Source of the DNA: Tachypleus tridentatus
Lineage: Eukaryota; Arthropoda; Merostomata; Xiphosura; Limulidae
Assembly: GCF_004210375.1 (NCBI RefSeq)
Contig: NC_134834.1
Coordinates: forward strand, 145,051,009 to 145,115,008
Direction: 5' to 3'
DNA: 64,000 nucleotides
Shown here in pieces: positions 50,347 through 61,945 of the stretch. Below the pieces are notes generated by a model. The model was not told the DNA's origin and searched no databases. It worked only from the letters and a program-made list of their open reading frames with translations. How positions within the stretch are numbered: position 1 is the first letter of the stretch; every line of letters begins with the position of its first letter. The translations under genes and the position numbers were made by a program.

Positions 50347-51097
50347 ATGATAATAAAACCTTCCCTCCTCAATAAATGAAATATAGATATGTTTAAAACT
50401 TCCACCTTCTGAACATAAACTTGCAAAATAAGTGTTGAATAAACTTATTATAGTATTTGTGTAGTCATATAGTGTATAAAGATCAAATCTTTATGACAAA
50501 TGAATCTAGTGCCCCTGATCAAGCACTTAGTGATTGTAACAGTCACAATTGCAATACTTTTAATATTTGCAGAGAAAAGTTTACTTATTAAAGAGACAGA
50601 CTTTAACCAATATTTAAGGAGATGGGTTAAAGAACTAATTTGTTAGTAATGAAATAACAATTATGTTTGGCTAAGTAGAAATTTTGGAATTAGAGTGAAA
50701 TGAAATAGGCTAAATATTAGGCCAGTCTATAGGCATTAGCTTTATGAAGTATTGTAATTTTTATATTGATCGTTATAGGTGTATAAATATAGTTAAATTT
50801 TATTTTTTATGAAATTTTAACCTTTTTCCAGATATTATGCCTAAATATTTATTGATAATTAGAAATTACCTACTTACTGAACTTTGTAAATAAATAAAAA
50901 ACTTATTTGAGTATATACAGTTTCAAATGTAGTTTGATTCTAAAAATAAATGTGGAATTTTATTCTGTCAGAGATTTATCACTAATTAAGTGTAATTTAT
51001 TCTGTATAAAAGGATAAAGCTGTTAGTTTTTCATTCACATCGTTAGGACCAACAGGACTTTATACACAGGTGAAGGGCATGTTTACCAAAAAAACAA
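50347..51097. other. intergenic stretch
   Basis: AT-rich sequence with nothing recognised. Confidence 0.7.
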
Positions 51098-51276
51098 CTA
51101 ATAACACTCCAGAAGTAACTGTCTTATTCAAATGTGATGTTTCATCCTCACTTTTTCAAGAGTTGCAATTGTTTTCAGTTATCATTCTGTATTCTTATTT
51201 GATGCTGTAACTCTCAAGAAAAGCATAAGCCGAAACATCAGATTCACATAATTTTTTTTTTCAGGAGTGTGATTAG
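51098..51276. repeat. palindromic repeat of about 179 bp (MITE-like)
   Basis: The outer ends CTAATAACACTCCAGAA and TTCAGGAGTGTGATTAG are inverted copies. Inner arms around GTGATGTTTCATCCTC and GCCGAAACATCAGATTCAC, with CAAGAGTTGCA and TGTAACTCTCAAG, also pair. Arms match at roughly 75-85 percent by eye. There is no coding content. Confidence 0.65.
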
Positions 51277-51722
51277 CCATCTTTGTGTGTGTGTTTCAGT
51301 TACAGCACTTAAAAATTGAAGAAACGTTTATATTTTCTCTTTAGCTCAAAAGTTAGTCTAGTCTAAAAAGTACATTTCTGTATGACAGGTTTTATTAATT
51401 TTGTTTGTTGTGGCGAGTAAATAAAGTTACTAAATTTAATTGTTGTTTTATTGTCAGCCAAAACATTGTCAATTTAAAAAAGAATGATCTCCCTTCAACC
51501 ATTTTGCAATTAATGTTTATAAAAGGATGCCAAAGTGAGCGACTATTTAATCTAATAATTATGTCATTTATTATTGTAAATAGAAAAAAAAACACACCAA
51601 AGAACTTGTTTGCTGTTATCTTATGTACAGAGCTTCTTGTCATACAGTATTTGGATTAACACAGACTTTTATTATAAACTAGAATGTAGTTATCAGTAGG
51701 AGGCTTGTGTGCAATACAGCAG
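51277..51722. other. intergenic stretch with a possible - strand polyadenylation signal
   Basis: A GT run lies near 51284-51295. On the - strand an AATAAA (51668-51673) lies about 50 bases past the putative stop of the - strand gene tail below. Nothing else is seen. Confidence 0.4.
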
Positions 51723-51741
51723 CTATCTGGATCCAGGAATT
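51723..51741 (-). CDS. possible terminal exon of an unidentified - strand gene
   Basis: The acceptor TATCTTCATCCAG precedes 51741. With the two bases carried from the exon at 52993-53084 it reads Gly-Ile-Pro-Gly-Ser-Arg-stop. A polyadenylation hexamer lies about 50 bases downstream. The segment is very short and the pyrimidine tract is weak, so this is tentative. Confidence 0.25.
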
Positions 51742-52683
51742 CTGGATGAAGATATTTCTCAACAAAGCATTTTAGTAGTTTTGTTTAACCAGGTTTGGAG
51801 ATTGCAGTTTTAGTCATTTGTATAGAATTTGTATGTTATTTGTCATATACATTTTTCTATAAACTTCAAATTTCATGTTTTTATTATTATTGAATACTAT
51901 GAAACTGATAAGTATTGCATATTGGTAATAATTCATTAATAGTACCATAAAAGTGTTAACCTTTGTCAGATTTAGGTGCATGCAGTTCAATTATGTAATT
52001 CAAACTGATTATTTGGTAATTTTTAAAAATATTTAGGCCACAAGTGCCTTACTTCATTAATGAAGTTTAGTAGTATATAAAATATTTTTTGTATGTTATG
52101 AATTTATTTCATATTCTAGTCTCAAAGTAGTTTTTATATTGTACATGTTAAAAATAGTGGTTCAGTCCTGTGTACAACCTAAACTCATGTTACTCACTTC
52201 TGAAAAGTACCAGTTTACTGACCTCTTATCTAATAAGCATACCTACTTTCCAGTATTATAAGTTTTAGCAATATGTTACTACCAAAGATTATGGTGTGTT
52301 TCATTTGATTTGACTATAACACGTATCATATCAAAAGAATTATCATAAATTCCACTGAATTTCAATAATGTGACATGTCATACTGTATCAAAGATATCAC
52401 CATTTCTCAGTTATTACTTCTAATATTACTCCTTCTCTTCTGTTTTATATATTTGATATTCAAAATCTGCATAGTTGTGAAGCTGACACAATTATAAAGT
52501 AGCACTAGATAGTGTTAATCTTTTAACATGTACTTGTGTCTGTAGTATCAAAACATTTTGTTAAAGTAGAGGATATTAAAATTTGAGGATTGTATATATA
52601 AGAAAATAACAATGTATGTTATAAAAAAATATGTTTTCACAAGAAAGGGGTAATCAGCATATATATATGTGTGTGTGTGTGAT
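51742..52683. other. intergenic stretch, or intron of the - strand gene
   Basis: AT-rich sequence ending in a (TA)n(TG)n run at 52659-52681. Nothing else is recognised. Confidence 0.6.
52659..52681. repeat. (TA)n(TG)n microsatellite
   Basis: Alternating AT followed by alternating TG, uninterrupted. Confidence 0.95.
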
Positions 52684-52822
52684 GGTTTGTTATAACCTAA
52701 AAACAAACTGAAACAAAAATAAATAAATAATAATAAACAAAAAATGCTGCACTAATTAAAAAGATCCCTGGGTACAAGATCCCTTATTTTTGTTTTGGCT
52801 TGTTTTTAGGTTATAACAAACT
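52684..52822. mobile_element. MITE-like palindrome, 139 bp
   Basis: Arms 52684-52720 and 52786-52822 are inverted copies matching at about 33 of 37 positions (core TTGTTATAACCTAAAAACAA). The centre is A-rich. No target duplication is clear. Confidence 0.65.
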
Positions 52823-52992
52823 AATATAATTAGTCAGAGTCCTTCCTTTTGATTTTGTTTGCTTAACTTTATCAGTATTAATTTTCTCCAATAAATATAT
52901 ATATATACATGATGTAATTAACCAGTAGTTATTCAAATAGCCAATGTAGGGTACTTATGCTTAGAATACTTATTGCTTGTATAACCCTTTAC

Positions 52993-53084
52993 CCATCTTT
53001 GATATATTGACCGTTGCCCAGCTGCTCTTGGGACCTGTTCTGGTTCATTTTCTTGAATGCCTCAGATTCTTGCAGCTTGATTAT
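52993..53084 (-). CDS. candidate internal exon of an unidentified - strand gene
   Basis: On the - strand, TTATGTTCTAG precedes 53084 and a GTAAAG donor follows 52993. The 92-nt segment is open and much less AT-rich than its surroundings. It encodes IIKLQESEAFKKMNQNRSQE and QLGNGQYIKDG. It is phase-compatible with the candidate exon at 57270-57327. I do not recognise the protein. Confidence 0.45.
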
Positions 53085-53968
53085 CTAGAACATAAAATTG
53101 ACCATCAAACTAATGATGGTAAAACATACATCTAAAATAATAAATTCTGTAGATAGGATTAAGTATAATAGTAGATAATGTAATATTTGGCTTTGAAAGT
53201 TATGCCTAAATTTAATATTGTATAGAATGTATATATTAAACTGCATATTAAACTTATTCTTTATTTTACATAAAATATAGGAATGTATATCAGCACCACT
53301 ATCCCATTTGTAATTGTGGTAAACAGGGTCTAGTGTTATCATTAATATTAAATATTAAATTTATGTAGGTAAGTATAATACTTAGATCAACACTAGAAAA
53401 CTGTTGCATTGAAGTAACATTTACAAACAAGGAGGTACATTTATTATAGAAGGAATACATAGCCTAACAGTTCTATCGAAGACAATGTCAACAAAATGCT
53501 TCATGTTCATTAGGTCTTTTATTACAATTTCCTTCTTTCTTTGGCAGTTGGGAGATCAGCATTATCTGTGAATTGTAAGTCCTTGAATATGTTGATAATT
53601 TGTCAGGAATGATAAATTTCAAAACTAGCATAGTCTTGAAGAGAAATTGATGATTGTAGCTGAATTGGTAAGTTTATTGAAGTCATGAATGTACATGTTC
53701 AATACATAATACCTATAATGAACTACAATTTTCTTTTTATATTTCTGTGTCATCTGCTGAAAATTGTATCCAATTTTCTATCAATCTAAAATTTGTATGA
53801 ATTTCACACTTACCACCTAATCAATTAGTGGACTGTATATGATAAATATATTACACATCAGATTATATACTGATTTTAAAATCAAATTATAACTTTAATC
53901 AGGATATAGAAATCAGTTAAAGAAAAAAAGTTAAACCATTTTCATTACTTTAACATTACTGCAGGTTG
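53085..53968. other. intergenic stretch, or intron of the - strand gene
   Basis: AT-rich sequence with nothing recognised. Confidence 0.6.
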
Positions 53969-54124
53969 TATGTCAATCCCATTATTCATTGGTAAAAGAG
54001 TATTCCAAGAGTTGGCAGTGGGTGGTGATGACTAGTTGCTTTCCCTCTAGTCTTACACTCCTAAATTAAGGATGACTAGCACAGATAGCTCTTGTGTAGC
54101 TTTGCATGAAATCCAAAGCAAATC
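53969..54124 (+). repeat. SINE, 5'-truncated copy
   Basis: Body and tail of the SINE at 50097: GTCAATCCCATTATTCATTG, GTGGGTGGTGATGACTAGTT, AGCTTTGCATGAAATCCAAA. The tRNA head is missing. Confidence 0.78.
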
Positions 54125-55661
54125 AATGAAATGGAAACCAGGCAGGTATACAAAATTCAGACATCTAAGTTAGTATGTGTCATGTATGTGTAACAAGGGA
54201 AAATAATCATAGATTTTATGTGGCTGATACTACAAGAATTTATGACACCACATAAAAAAAAGATACTCAATTTCTAAATTATGTAAACATGTTTATGATA
54301 TTCTCTAATCTTGTAAAAGCATTATTAATGAACCAAATATTCTGTGAAAGGTAATATTTTATCCACAACCAATGAGAAATAAGCACAATTCCTGGGCCAC
54401 AATTGCTAATTTGAAGACATGCTCATGAAGTGCCATTCATTACTAGTCTAATATATTGTACTGGTCTGCTGTACAAAGTATCAACTCAGTGAGGCAGTTT
54501 TTGTATCTTATTAAAACCAGAGCTAAAACATGTTAGTCAGTATATTTCTGATACTGTAATGTCAAGAAAACTAGAAAGCTCTGCCTCATACGGTGATAAA
54601 TGTAACTGTGGGAAAATGTGTTGTGATATGTGAGATACAGTGTTTGCATGTGACTATTTTGTGTGAACTGTGGTCAGCTTCCTGTTATGAATTGATTGTA
54701 CTTTTGTTGTTTTGTTTTTAAAAGAAGTCAATTGTTGTCCTAACAGTGAGAAATTTCATTTATAAATTATGCTGTAAAATATAATAACAAAATACAACCA
54801 TTCCTTATTCTGAGTTGCTCAATTGATCTTGTTTATTTAATTTTTGATTTAATATAAATCGTATTTTGTGCTGTAAATGCTTTAGTGCAAGGATTTCTAG
54901 AGTGAATATGTAATTATTTGGAGATATTTCATTGAATCTGTAAAATTGTAAAGCTAGCTCTTCTTTATAAGACAAATAACACTTAATATATTTTGAAAGC
55001 AAGTATCTAGATGCACATTTTTGTGAAGTTATTTAGGTTTGTTTTTTTGTTTTTTTTACTATATGTATCGCACAGCTACAGATACTAAGTTATTGTATTG
55101 TATGGACTAAAATACTAATACACCTCCTATATGCCTACACAATTTTTGTTTCTTGGGAAAGGAAACATAAAAAAAGATTAATGATTTTGGGAAAAGTAGT
55201 AAGAAACAAATCCTTTAGATATCTGTTTGAAATACTTATAACACTAATTGTAAATGCATTTTGTGATGGCAATGAAACAAATACAAATTTGTAGAATATG
55301 AGTTTGTAAAGTGATATTAAACTGGTACAGTAGTAGGAACTTCAACAGTAAAGAAACAGTTGACTAAACATTGCTTCCTTTAATGTATATAAAGATAAAT
55401 TTGTTGTGTTTGTTGTTTCACTCTCAACCTTTTCTTCAAAAGCAACTTTTCCTTTGTGACATATTTATATGGTACTAAAACTACAAAGAAACAAATTTTG
55501 TAGATTTTTAATTCTTCATTAATAAACATATTTTACAAAGGATAAATATTAAGCCTAATATTTTATCTTAGTAATAGTGCACATCTGAACAGTTTTTGTT
55601 TTTTATGTAAGTTTAGAATGCTTCTAAGATGTAATTTAACTGTGTTATTTTGTATACTTCA

Positions 55662-55725
55662 TGTATTTATATCTTAAGAACAAACAAGATCCTTGGGGAA
55701 TGAAGAATGAAATATTTTCTAATGT
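55662..55725 (+). repeat. 64-bp dispersed duplicate, copy 1
   Basis: It matches 56425-56488 in direct orientation with about two differences (unit start TGTATTTATATCTTAAGAAC). Confidence 0.9.
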
Positions 55726-56424
55726 GTAAAACACTTTCCTTTGCTATTATCATTGTTTAATAATGTAGTACCTTCTTCAATGTTACACTAGTGTGTATAG
55801 CAAAAGCTAAATTTAACTCTCCAAACTACAAGATACTATGTGAATCTTTAGAATATCTAATATTTTAAATAAATGTTTTTGCAAGAAAGCTTGGTATAAC
55901 TATTAATCAGTCTCCATCATATCCAAAAATATCAGTATCATTTCTTTTAAATGTATTGGAGTGGTATTATAGTGGAAATAGCTACATTCTTATAAGTAAA
56001 ATTGACATAAAAATGCTTTTTTTGCTTACTAACCATACTGAGTATAAAGTCTTAGTTTCCTGTTATTTATACAACAGATATCTGACATGAAAGTTCACAC
56101 ATTTTCATAGATTAAAAGTCAAATAATGTTATGTTCCTTATTTTAATATAAAAATGGCTTTTTTATTAATGATTTAAGTGAGACTTATAAAAACAGTTAC
56201 TATTAAGAATAAAATGCAAAGAGACTAACATTTTAGTAGCACAGTTTAGCAATATTTCAACATTTCCTTTGAAGTACAGATAATTTTTTTTTCATGATTT
56301 CAATCATCTGTTTATTTTATTGGTACAGCAAGACCTTTTGATATCTTATGTTGGAATGTAATGTCAGTGATAGTTCTTAATATCTATGTTATTAATATAT
56401 TTCTTTACTTTTATTAGTATTTCC

Positions 56425-56488
56425 TGTATTTATATCTTAAGAACAAACAAGATCCTTGGGGAATAAAGAATGAAAGATTTTCTAATGT
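56425..56488 (+). repeat. 64-bp dispersed duplicate, copy 2
   Basis: Direct copy of 55662-55725, 763 bp downstream. Neither flank is shared. Confidence 0.9.
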
Positions 56489-57269
56489 CATACTATGACC
56501 ATTTTAACAAAAAATTTAAAAGTTTGTACTTCACAGGATGTCAAGTTAGTGACAATAGTATAGATGCCAAGCTTATAACATGAAAAATTCTGGAATACTT
56601 TCTAGTTTGGCAGACATTTTTTCCCAAATAGTACAAAAAATACAGTTTTGTTTAGACCTCCCATTAACTTAGGGTAGATGGACATTGCACACTCTTGCAA
56701 CCATAGTATATTAATTTCTGTAACTAATTTAGCTTGATTCCAAGCATCCGTTATCTCGCCATATTAGTTATAACTGAAATATTCACTCAACTTCTGGAAG
56801 TCATTTCATTCTGCAACATTTTATTTTCAGGTCAGGTTTTTACCTTACGTGCCATTATTTTTGTTTATTGAGTATTTCTTTTTGTATTTCTAAATGCAAA
56901 GTCCAAACCTGTCTTTTGCTTTTTCTAGCATTACATTATAATTAATACACTTTTGTCAGTCTTGTTTAATCTCTTCATTATGTTACTTACAGTTGAAAGT
57001 AATGTAATTGAACCTTCCTTACAAGCTGCATTTTATTTTGAACAACATATTAAGAAGAAAAATGTTCTCTAGAAATTCGAGAGTTGTTTCTATTAAATTC
57101 ATATTTATACTTAATGTGATATAAAGTAGGTAAACCTATTTTAAATTGTTGAATTTTGTATAACTTGTTTCTGTTATCACAATTCTTAAATAATGTTAAA
57201 ATGTGTGTTAAAGATATTGAGGATTTATGCCTTTTTGTCTACTTAAGTACAGGATTTTCCCTCACTCAC

Positions 57270-57327
57270 CTTGAGTGCCAGAGGTAATGTCCTTGTGAAC
57301 AACCTATCTTCTATAATTTCAACTGTT
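57270..57327 (-). CDS. candidate internal exon of an unidentified - strand gene
   Basis: On the - strand a strong acceptor (CGTTTTTACTTCCAG) precedes 57327 and a near-consensus donor (AAG then GTGAGT) follows 57270. Of the three frames, the one that is open reads TVEIIEDRLFTRTLPLALK after one leading base. It ends in phase 0, which is what the exon at 52993-53084 needs. The splice signals are better than chance. The protein is not recognised. Confidence 0.45.
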
Positions 57328-58554
57328 CTGGAAGTAAAAACGAAATTAATTTTCATTAGTTTTTTCTTTTTTTTCAAATTGCAGGATAATGTAAATTTAA
57401 ATATTTTATGGATGATGAAATAACAGATTTATAAAAATATTGTATTTTCTTCATTGTTATTTGCCAAATCATTTTGCACACTGTTGTTGAGATACATTTC
57501 TATGTGAAGTAACAAAGGTAACTAATGCAGTAATACACACACTCAACTGTTTTACTTTTTATTTAATGTTTTAGTTTTAATAAGTTTATTTTGAACCACC
57601 TACCTTAGGTATTGTAACAAGTATTGCATTGTTTGAAAGTTTAGGCATTGATGTTTTATGGCATATGATTACTATTAAATACTTGTACTTGTAAGTTCAA
57701 TAAATTCATTTTTTTAAATGATTCACATATATAAGTAGCACTGTTGATTTCTGTATGTCATTAAATTAGAAACAAATGTGGTTGTGGTGAAACAGGGAAG
57801 TACAAACAGTAAATATGGATTTAATATGTGTTTTGATAATTGAAAGTAGGTCTCTTTACTCCAGTTAATTGTGAATGAAAGGTAATTTGAAATATTTGTA
57901 CATATATTTTCTTCACATTAGACACAGAAGTTACTGGTGATAGCATTTTAATACATATGTTTAAGGCAATGTTGAATTGTTAAGTTCTTAAAAGTCAGTC
58001 TTTGACATAAATTTCAGAATGCAGGTGTGTGAATAATAACATTATGATAACTATAGTCTGTTGATGCTCAAAATATGCGTGGAAATTATGGTTATTTTTT
58101 AGTTTGGTATTAAAAAAGAAAAAAGTGTGTTTTTAAGTAAGTATATTTGATCACATAGTGCCTAACATTGGAAGATTCTTTCTTGGTGATTTACTTACTT
58201 TAATTTATGAAGTGTGTTTTATTACATTCAGGTTGAACAAGAGGTTTTACGTAGTGTAAGTTTTTAATCATAAGATTAGACTAATGTGATGTATGAAAGG
58301 GATTAAGTTATTTAAAGGCAGTATAATTGCTGAACAAGATATTCCTATAATAATTACTTAAAAAGCTCATACCAAACCAAACAGGCAAAAAATCTATGTT
58401 ATGTACATGTGTACACATTTTATAGCATAGCAGCTTATGTTTGGAGTAGAACAAAATTTTTGCAGCAGACCAATAATCCACTAAGACTGTTTACCTCTGT
58501 TTTGTCGAAGATTATAAACATTCACGTATAATTTAAGGGTAACAAAGGACCTGT
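57328..58554. other. intergenic stretch
   Basis: AT-rich sequence. I searched by eye for a further - strand exon and found none. Confidence 0.6.
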
Positions 58555-59140
58555 TAATCCACCTAGGCCATCCCATATACTAAACTTTAAATGAAAATAA
58601 AAATTCTAAGCCAGCCATTGTTATTCAAATATGTATCAAGCCCTCTATTAGACTACCTTAAATTATCTGTATTTATAATATCTGAAGGCAACACATTCCA
58701 AAGACCAAACACCCTGTTTGAAAAATAAAGCTGTCTTAGCCAAAGGTGATTCTGACTCTGCCAAAATGTGTGTCCTCTGGCCTTACTATTTTCAACATTA
58801 AGTATGAAAAAGATGATCCATTGATGTTGTCAGTTTCCTTAACAATATTTAATACCAATAAAAAACAGTTTCAGAGATCCTTAACCTGTCCTTGTATGAT
58901 AATTCCAGCTATCATCATAGCAGCCCTTCTGCAAACCTTTTCTAACAATTCAATGTCCTTCTACACTAAGTTCAAGACTGAACACAGTACTCCAAATGTG
59001 GTCTGACCAATGATCAATACAATGAAAGCATGACTTTAAAATCCTATTTGTTTGGCCATTAGCAACAACACATTGCTTGGATGGACTGAAAGACTGATCA
59101 ACTAGAACACCAAAGCCCTTTTATTCCATAAAATTAAGAT
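58555..59140 (-). pseudogene. CR1-like LINE, 3' end of the reverse transcriptase ORF
   Basis: The - strand reads GFGVLVDQSFSPSKQC, then KGLQKGCYDDSWNY, ARGHTFWQSQNHLWLRQLYF, SNRVFGLWNVLPSDIINTD and GLDTYLNNNGWL. This is the standard C-terminal order of CR1/L2-group LINE proteins: LGVLVD...SKQC, RGH, FFSNRVV-WN-LP, FK-LD. Frameshifts and stops interrupt it. It is 5'-truncated, as is typical of LINE copies. Confidence 0.85.
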
Positions 59141-60059
59141 TATTTCCATCGAATTTATACAAATAACTCATTATCATATCCTACGTTGCATCTGTTGTAA
59201 TTAAAAGGCTTCTGCCATTTATTTGCTCAAACACCAAATGATCTGCACAATGAAATTGTGGTATCTATGTACCTTAGACTAGTAGCTCTCTCTCCTCTAG
59301 TGAGTCATACACTAGGCCTTAATAAACTGTCATGTCAACAACCATTACTTTATCATCATGTTGGAAACTCAGATCTTGGTACCAATGCTCTACTTCCTTC
59401 GTCAAAATTGCATGTTTTTTCTAAAAGAAAATTCCAACCTTTGTAACTAGCTTTGCTTTTCAGGTGCTTATAAATCTTATGGTGTTTGACTCTCATCACT
59501 TTTAATTTTGGTCACTGAATGCTGAGATGACTTGTCACCTAATTAATTGTCATGCACCCTCGGCATCTGGTTAATTTTATGTTCTTAGGAGTTGTTTTCT
59601 CTGTTAAAGAGCTTCCTTTATGGGATACACATTTGTCCTGAGGGTGAGACAAATTCGGTGATGGGTTTTCGTGTTCACTATATTTACCATGCTGCCCTTA
59701 CATGGCCAACCTCTCCCTCGTGTTTTCTGCCGTACATTTACAATTAGAATGGTATGTTCCAGACCTCTAGTCAGGTCTGAGGATTGATAATGCCTTTTGA
59801 GCTATTATATAAGCCTTTATATTTTGCTAGTGTTACTAATGTATTCGTGTAAATCCAGCAATTTCAGTACTGTCCGAGCTTTAGAACTGGAATTAAACTG
59901 GCAAAATGTATTATTGTTAAACCTCAATTGCACTGAAAGGAATGAAGCGAATCACAAGACAGTAAATAACACCACTGCTTGAGTATATTTTTATGAGCTA
60001 ATAGAGTTTTTTTCAATTCACCCGTTCTTAACTTTTCCAGTTCCAGTTGGTATTTCATC
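59141..60059. other. unassigned stretch, probably mobile-element derived
   Basis: Less AT-rich than the surrounding sequence. It may be part of the degraded LINE at 60060-60425 or a separate element. I could not match any frame to a family. Confidence 0.35.
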
Positions 60060-60425
60060 TCTGATGTAGTTTGAGGGGGATCCTCTGATATGTTGGTAAT
60101 CTACTTCTGAAACAGAGGTTTGGTAGACTCTCTGATGTCCTAAGTCCATGGAAGACACCCAGCACTGATATAATTAGGCAACTTCTTGAAACCAGTCATC
60201 AAGAGCAGTTCATTTACAGTAAACGTTCTTCTCGTCCTCTTAATCAGCACAGTGGAACTTTTGGAGATGTTTAGTCTAAGGCCATTTCCTGAAATTAGTT
60301 GTCAATAATCTGGAGCATCGCTTGGATGTTGGCATGTTTTTTTGCCTGTAGGAACATATTATTAGCCTAAGACACCATAAAGACAGGAAACAACCCTTTT
60401 ACCTCTATAGCACTGGGTAAACTCT
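60060..60425 (-). pseudogene. LINE reverse transcriptase fragment (palm/thumb)
   Basis: The - strand gives SxANNMFLQAKKHANIQAML then QIIDN, followed after frameshift by GLRLNISKSSTVLIKRTRRT. This fits the RT region after the catalytic YADD (here altered to ANN) and the LxLNxxKS motif of non-LTR retrotransposons. The clade is not determined. The hAT insertion at 60454 interrupts this side. Confidence 0.6.
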
Positions 60426-60445
60426 TCTAAGTTATGGGAAAGATG

Positions 60446-60453
60446 GTCTAGAG
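60446..60453. repeat. 8-bp target site of the hAT element (left copy)
   Basis: GTCTAGAG. hAT elements of the Ac and Buster groups duplicate 8 bp with a central TA, and this octamer fits. The right copy is outside the window. Confidence 0.5.
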
Positions 60454-61149
60454 CATGGATTTTCAAACTATGCTCCGCCAGTTATCTGGAGCTCCGCGAG
60501 GAAATTTTAGAATGTTAATATTTTTCCTAAAACTATAAAATTGAATCAGAATACGCTGTACAAGAAAGTAAAAAATTAAAATATATTTATAGCGTTTTGG
60601 ACCTTTTACTATTTTATTCTGCCTAACGCCAGACGATTTTATTTAGCTTAGGGGAAATTCTCGCGGTGAAAGTGTTAATTAACTTCGACAGTGGCACCAC
60701 TGGTTGTTAGTATATATGGTATCATCTGAAGATCGCATGTGTCATTAGAGATGCAAGACAGGCTAGTAATTTCCGTATGAAACATCGGTCAACCCTGGGT
60801 CTCTCTCTCTCTGTGTATTGATGTTTATATACCCAGGAGGGTCAGGTTTCGTCGACCACTTCCCCTTCCTTTAAATTTTGGTTTTGCAACTGTCAAGTGT
60901 ATTTATATATTGCACACGAGCGCCAAAGTAACCTGCGCTTACTCAGGCCCCTTTCAGGGCAATGTCCATGCACTATCTACACATACACTTGGTGCAAATA
61001 AATCATTTCTCTTTATAGTTCCATAATTATTTGCACTTTCATTCGTTAGGTATTAACTATAAAGCATTTACATAAAAAAAACCTTTCAATGTTTAGTAAT
61101 TAACCCCTAAACTAATGTGGAGTCTAGGTTATAGGTGGCCTTTTTTAAG

Positions 61150-61680
61150 TTTATTTATTTAGAAAACATTTTCACTGAGGAAAGGTGTTTAGGTCTATCC
61201 TCATCATGTATATAGTACCTGTCAAGTTCGCTTGCTAGTTCATCTTTTCTCTAATTTTTGTCAAAATAATTTATTGTACAATGTGGGAGTCTATCTGCTA
61301 TTGTTTCTATATGTGTGTATTTATGCATGAATTTTAATGATGTTGTATTTTATAAGCTGTTGTGAGTAGTGTATTTTGTACTGTCTGCAGTTTTGTTTGA
61401 AGTAGTTTTTTCTTGCGTTTATCCATGCAGGGGCTGCATAGTCATTGACGGGTCTAATGTAAGTTTTATATATTTTTATGATGTTATCTGCCGTTGCTCC
61501 ACTATTTTCACCAGTTAGACTCCTGGCATAGTTTGTTCTTCGCCAAATTTTTGTTCTAATATTTATGTGGTTTACCCACGTTAGCTCCGAGTCGAATGTA
61601 AGTCCTAAAAATTTTACAGATGTAGCAGTCTGAAGGAGTGCCAACCCTGGGTTCTGATGCCAACAGTCTTTCAAAAGCCA
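61150..61680 (-). pseudogene. Jockey/I-type LINE, C-terminal tail, nested in the hAT element
   Basis: The 117-codon frame at 61674-61321 reads SVKFLGLTFDSELTWVNHIN, ARSLTGENSGATADNIIKIY and KTYIRPVNDYAAPAWINARK. These are the thumb motifs of Jockey/I-group LINE proteins (FLG-x-x-D-x-LxW-x-xHI; Y-x-x-x-I-x-P-x-x-x-Y-x-x-x-x-W). Further - strand sequence gives ELDRYYIHDEDRPKHLSSVK. It is truncated at its 5' side and has stops. Confidence 0.82.
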
Positions 61681-61691
61681 TATGTGGATTA

Positions 61692-61945
61692 GCGGTTAAA
61701 TCTCGAACAAAATGAAACATGACGTCATAGCTGAATTTTGTTTAAATTTGAAACATTGTGATGTAATTAGAAGCAGTATAAATTGTTTCAATTTCAAAGT
61801 ATATTTATATAAAGTATAGTTATATTTATGACAATTATAATTGGTAATTGTTAGGCTAGGTTAGATTCGCTGTAGTTTAATTAGACAAACTTGGTACCCA
61901 TGAGCTCTATGACGTCATGTTTAATTTCGTTCGAGATTTAGACGC
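61692..61945. mobile_element. MITE-like element of 254 bp with about 40-bp inverted ends
   Basis: The left arm 61692-61732 and right arm 61903-61945 are inverted copies with few differences. They share AAATCTCGAAC and the palindrome ATGACGTCAT. The interior is AT-rich with no coding potential. It lies between the LINE tail and the transposase, inside the hAT. Confidence 0.7.

Larger units (their letters stand above)
54125..57269. other. intergenic stretch, or intron of the - strand gene
   Basis: AT-rich. It contains the dispersed 64-bp duplicate pair (55662-55725 and 56425-56488). Nothing else is recognised. Confidence 0.65.

Noticed and set aside
51660..51790. Longer - strand frame reading LHPEFLDPDSCCIAHKPPT
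   Set aside because: It looks protein-like but needs the wrong phase to join the upstream candidate exon, and no good acceptor precedes it.
58746..59006. 86-codon + strand open frame
   Set aside because: It is antisense to the CR1-like LINE, which shows clear motifs on the - strand.
59258..59446. 62-codon + strand open frame
   Set aside because: It lies in probable mobile-element debris and I could match it to nothing.
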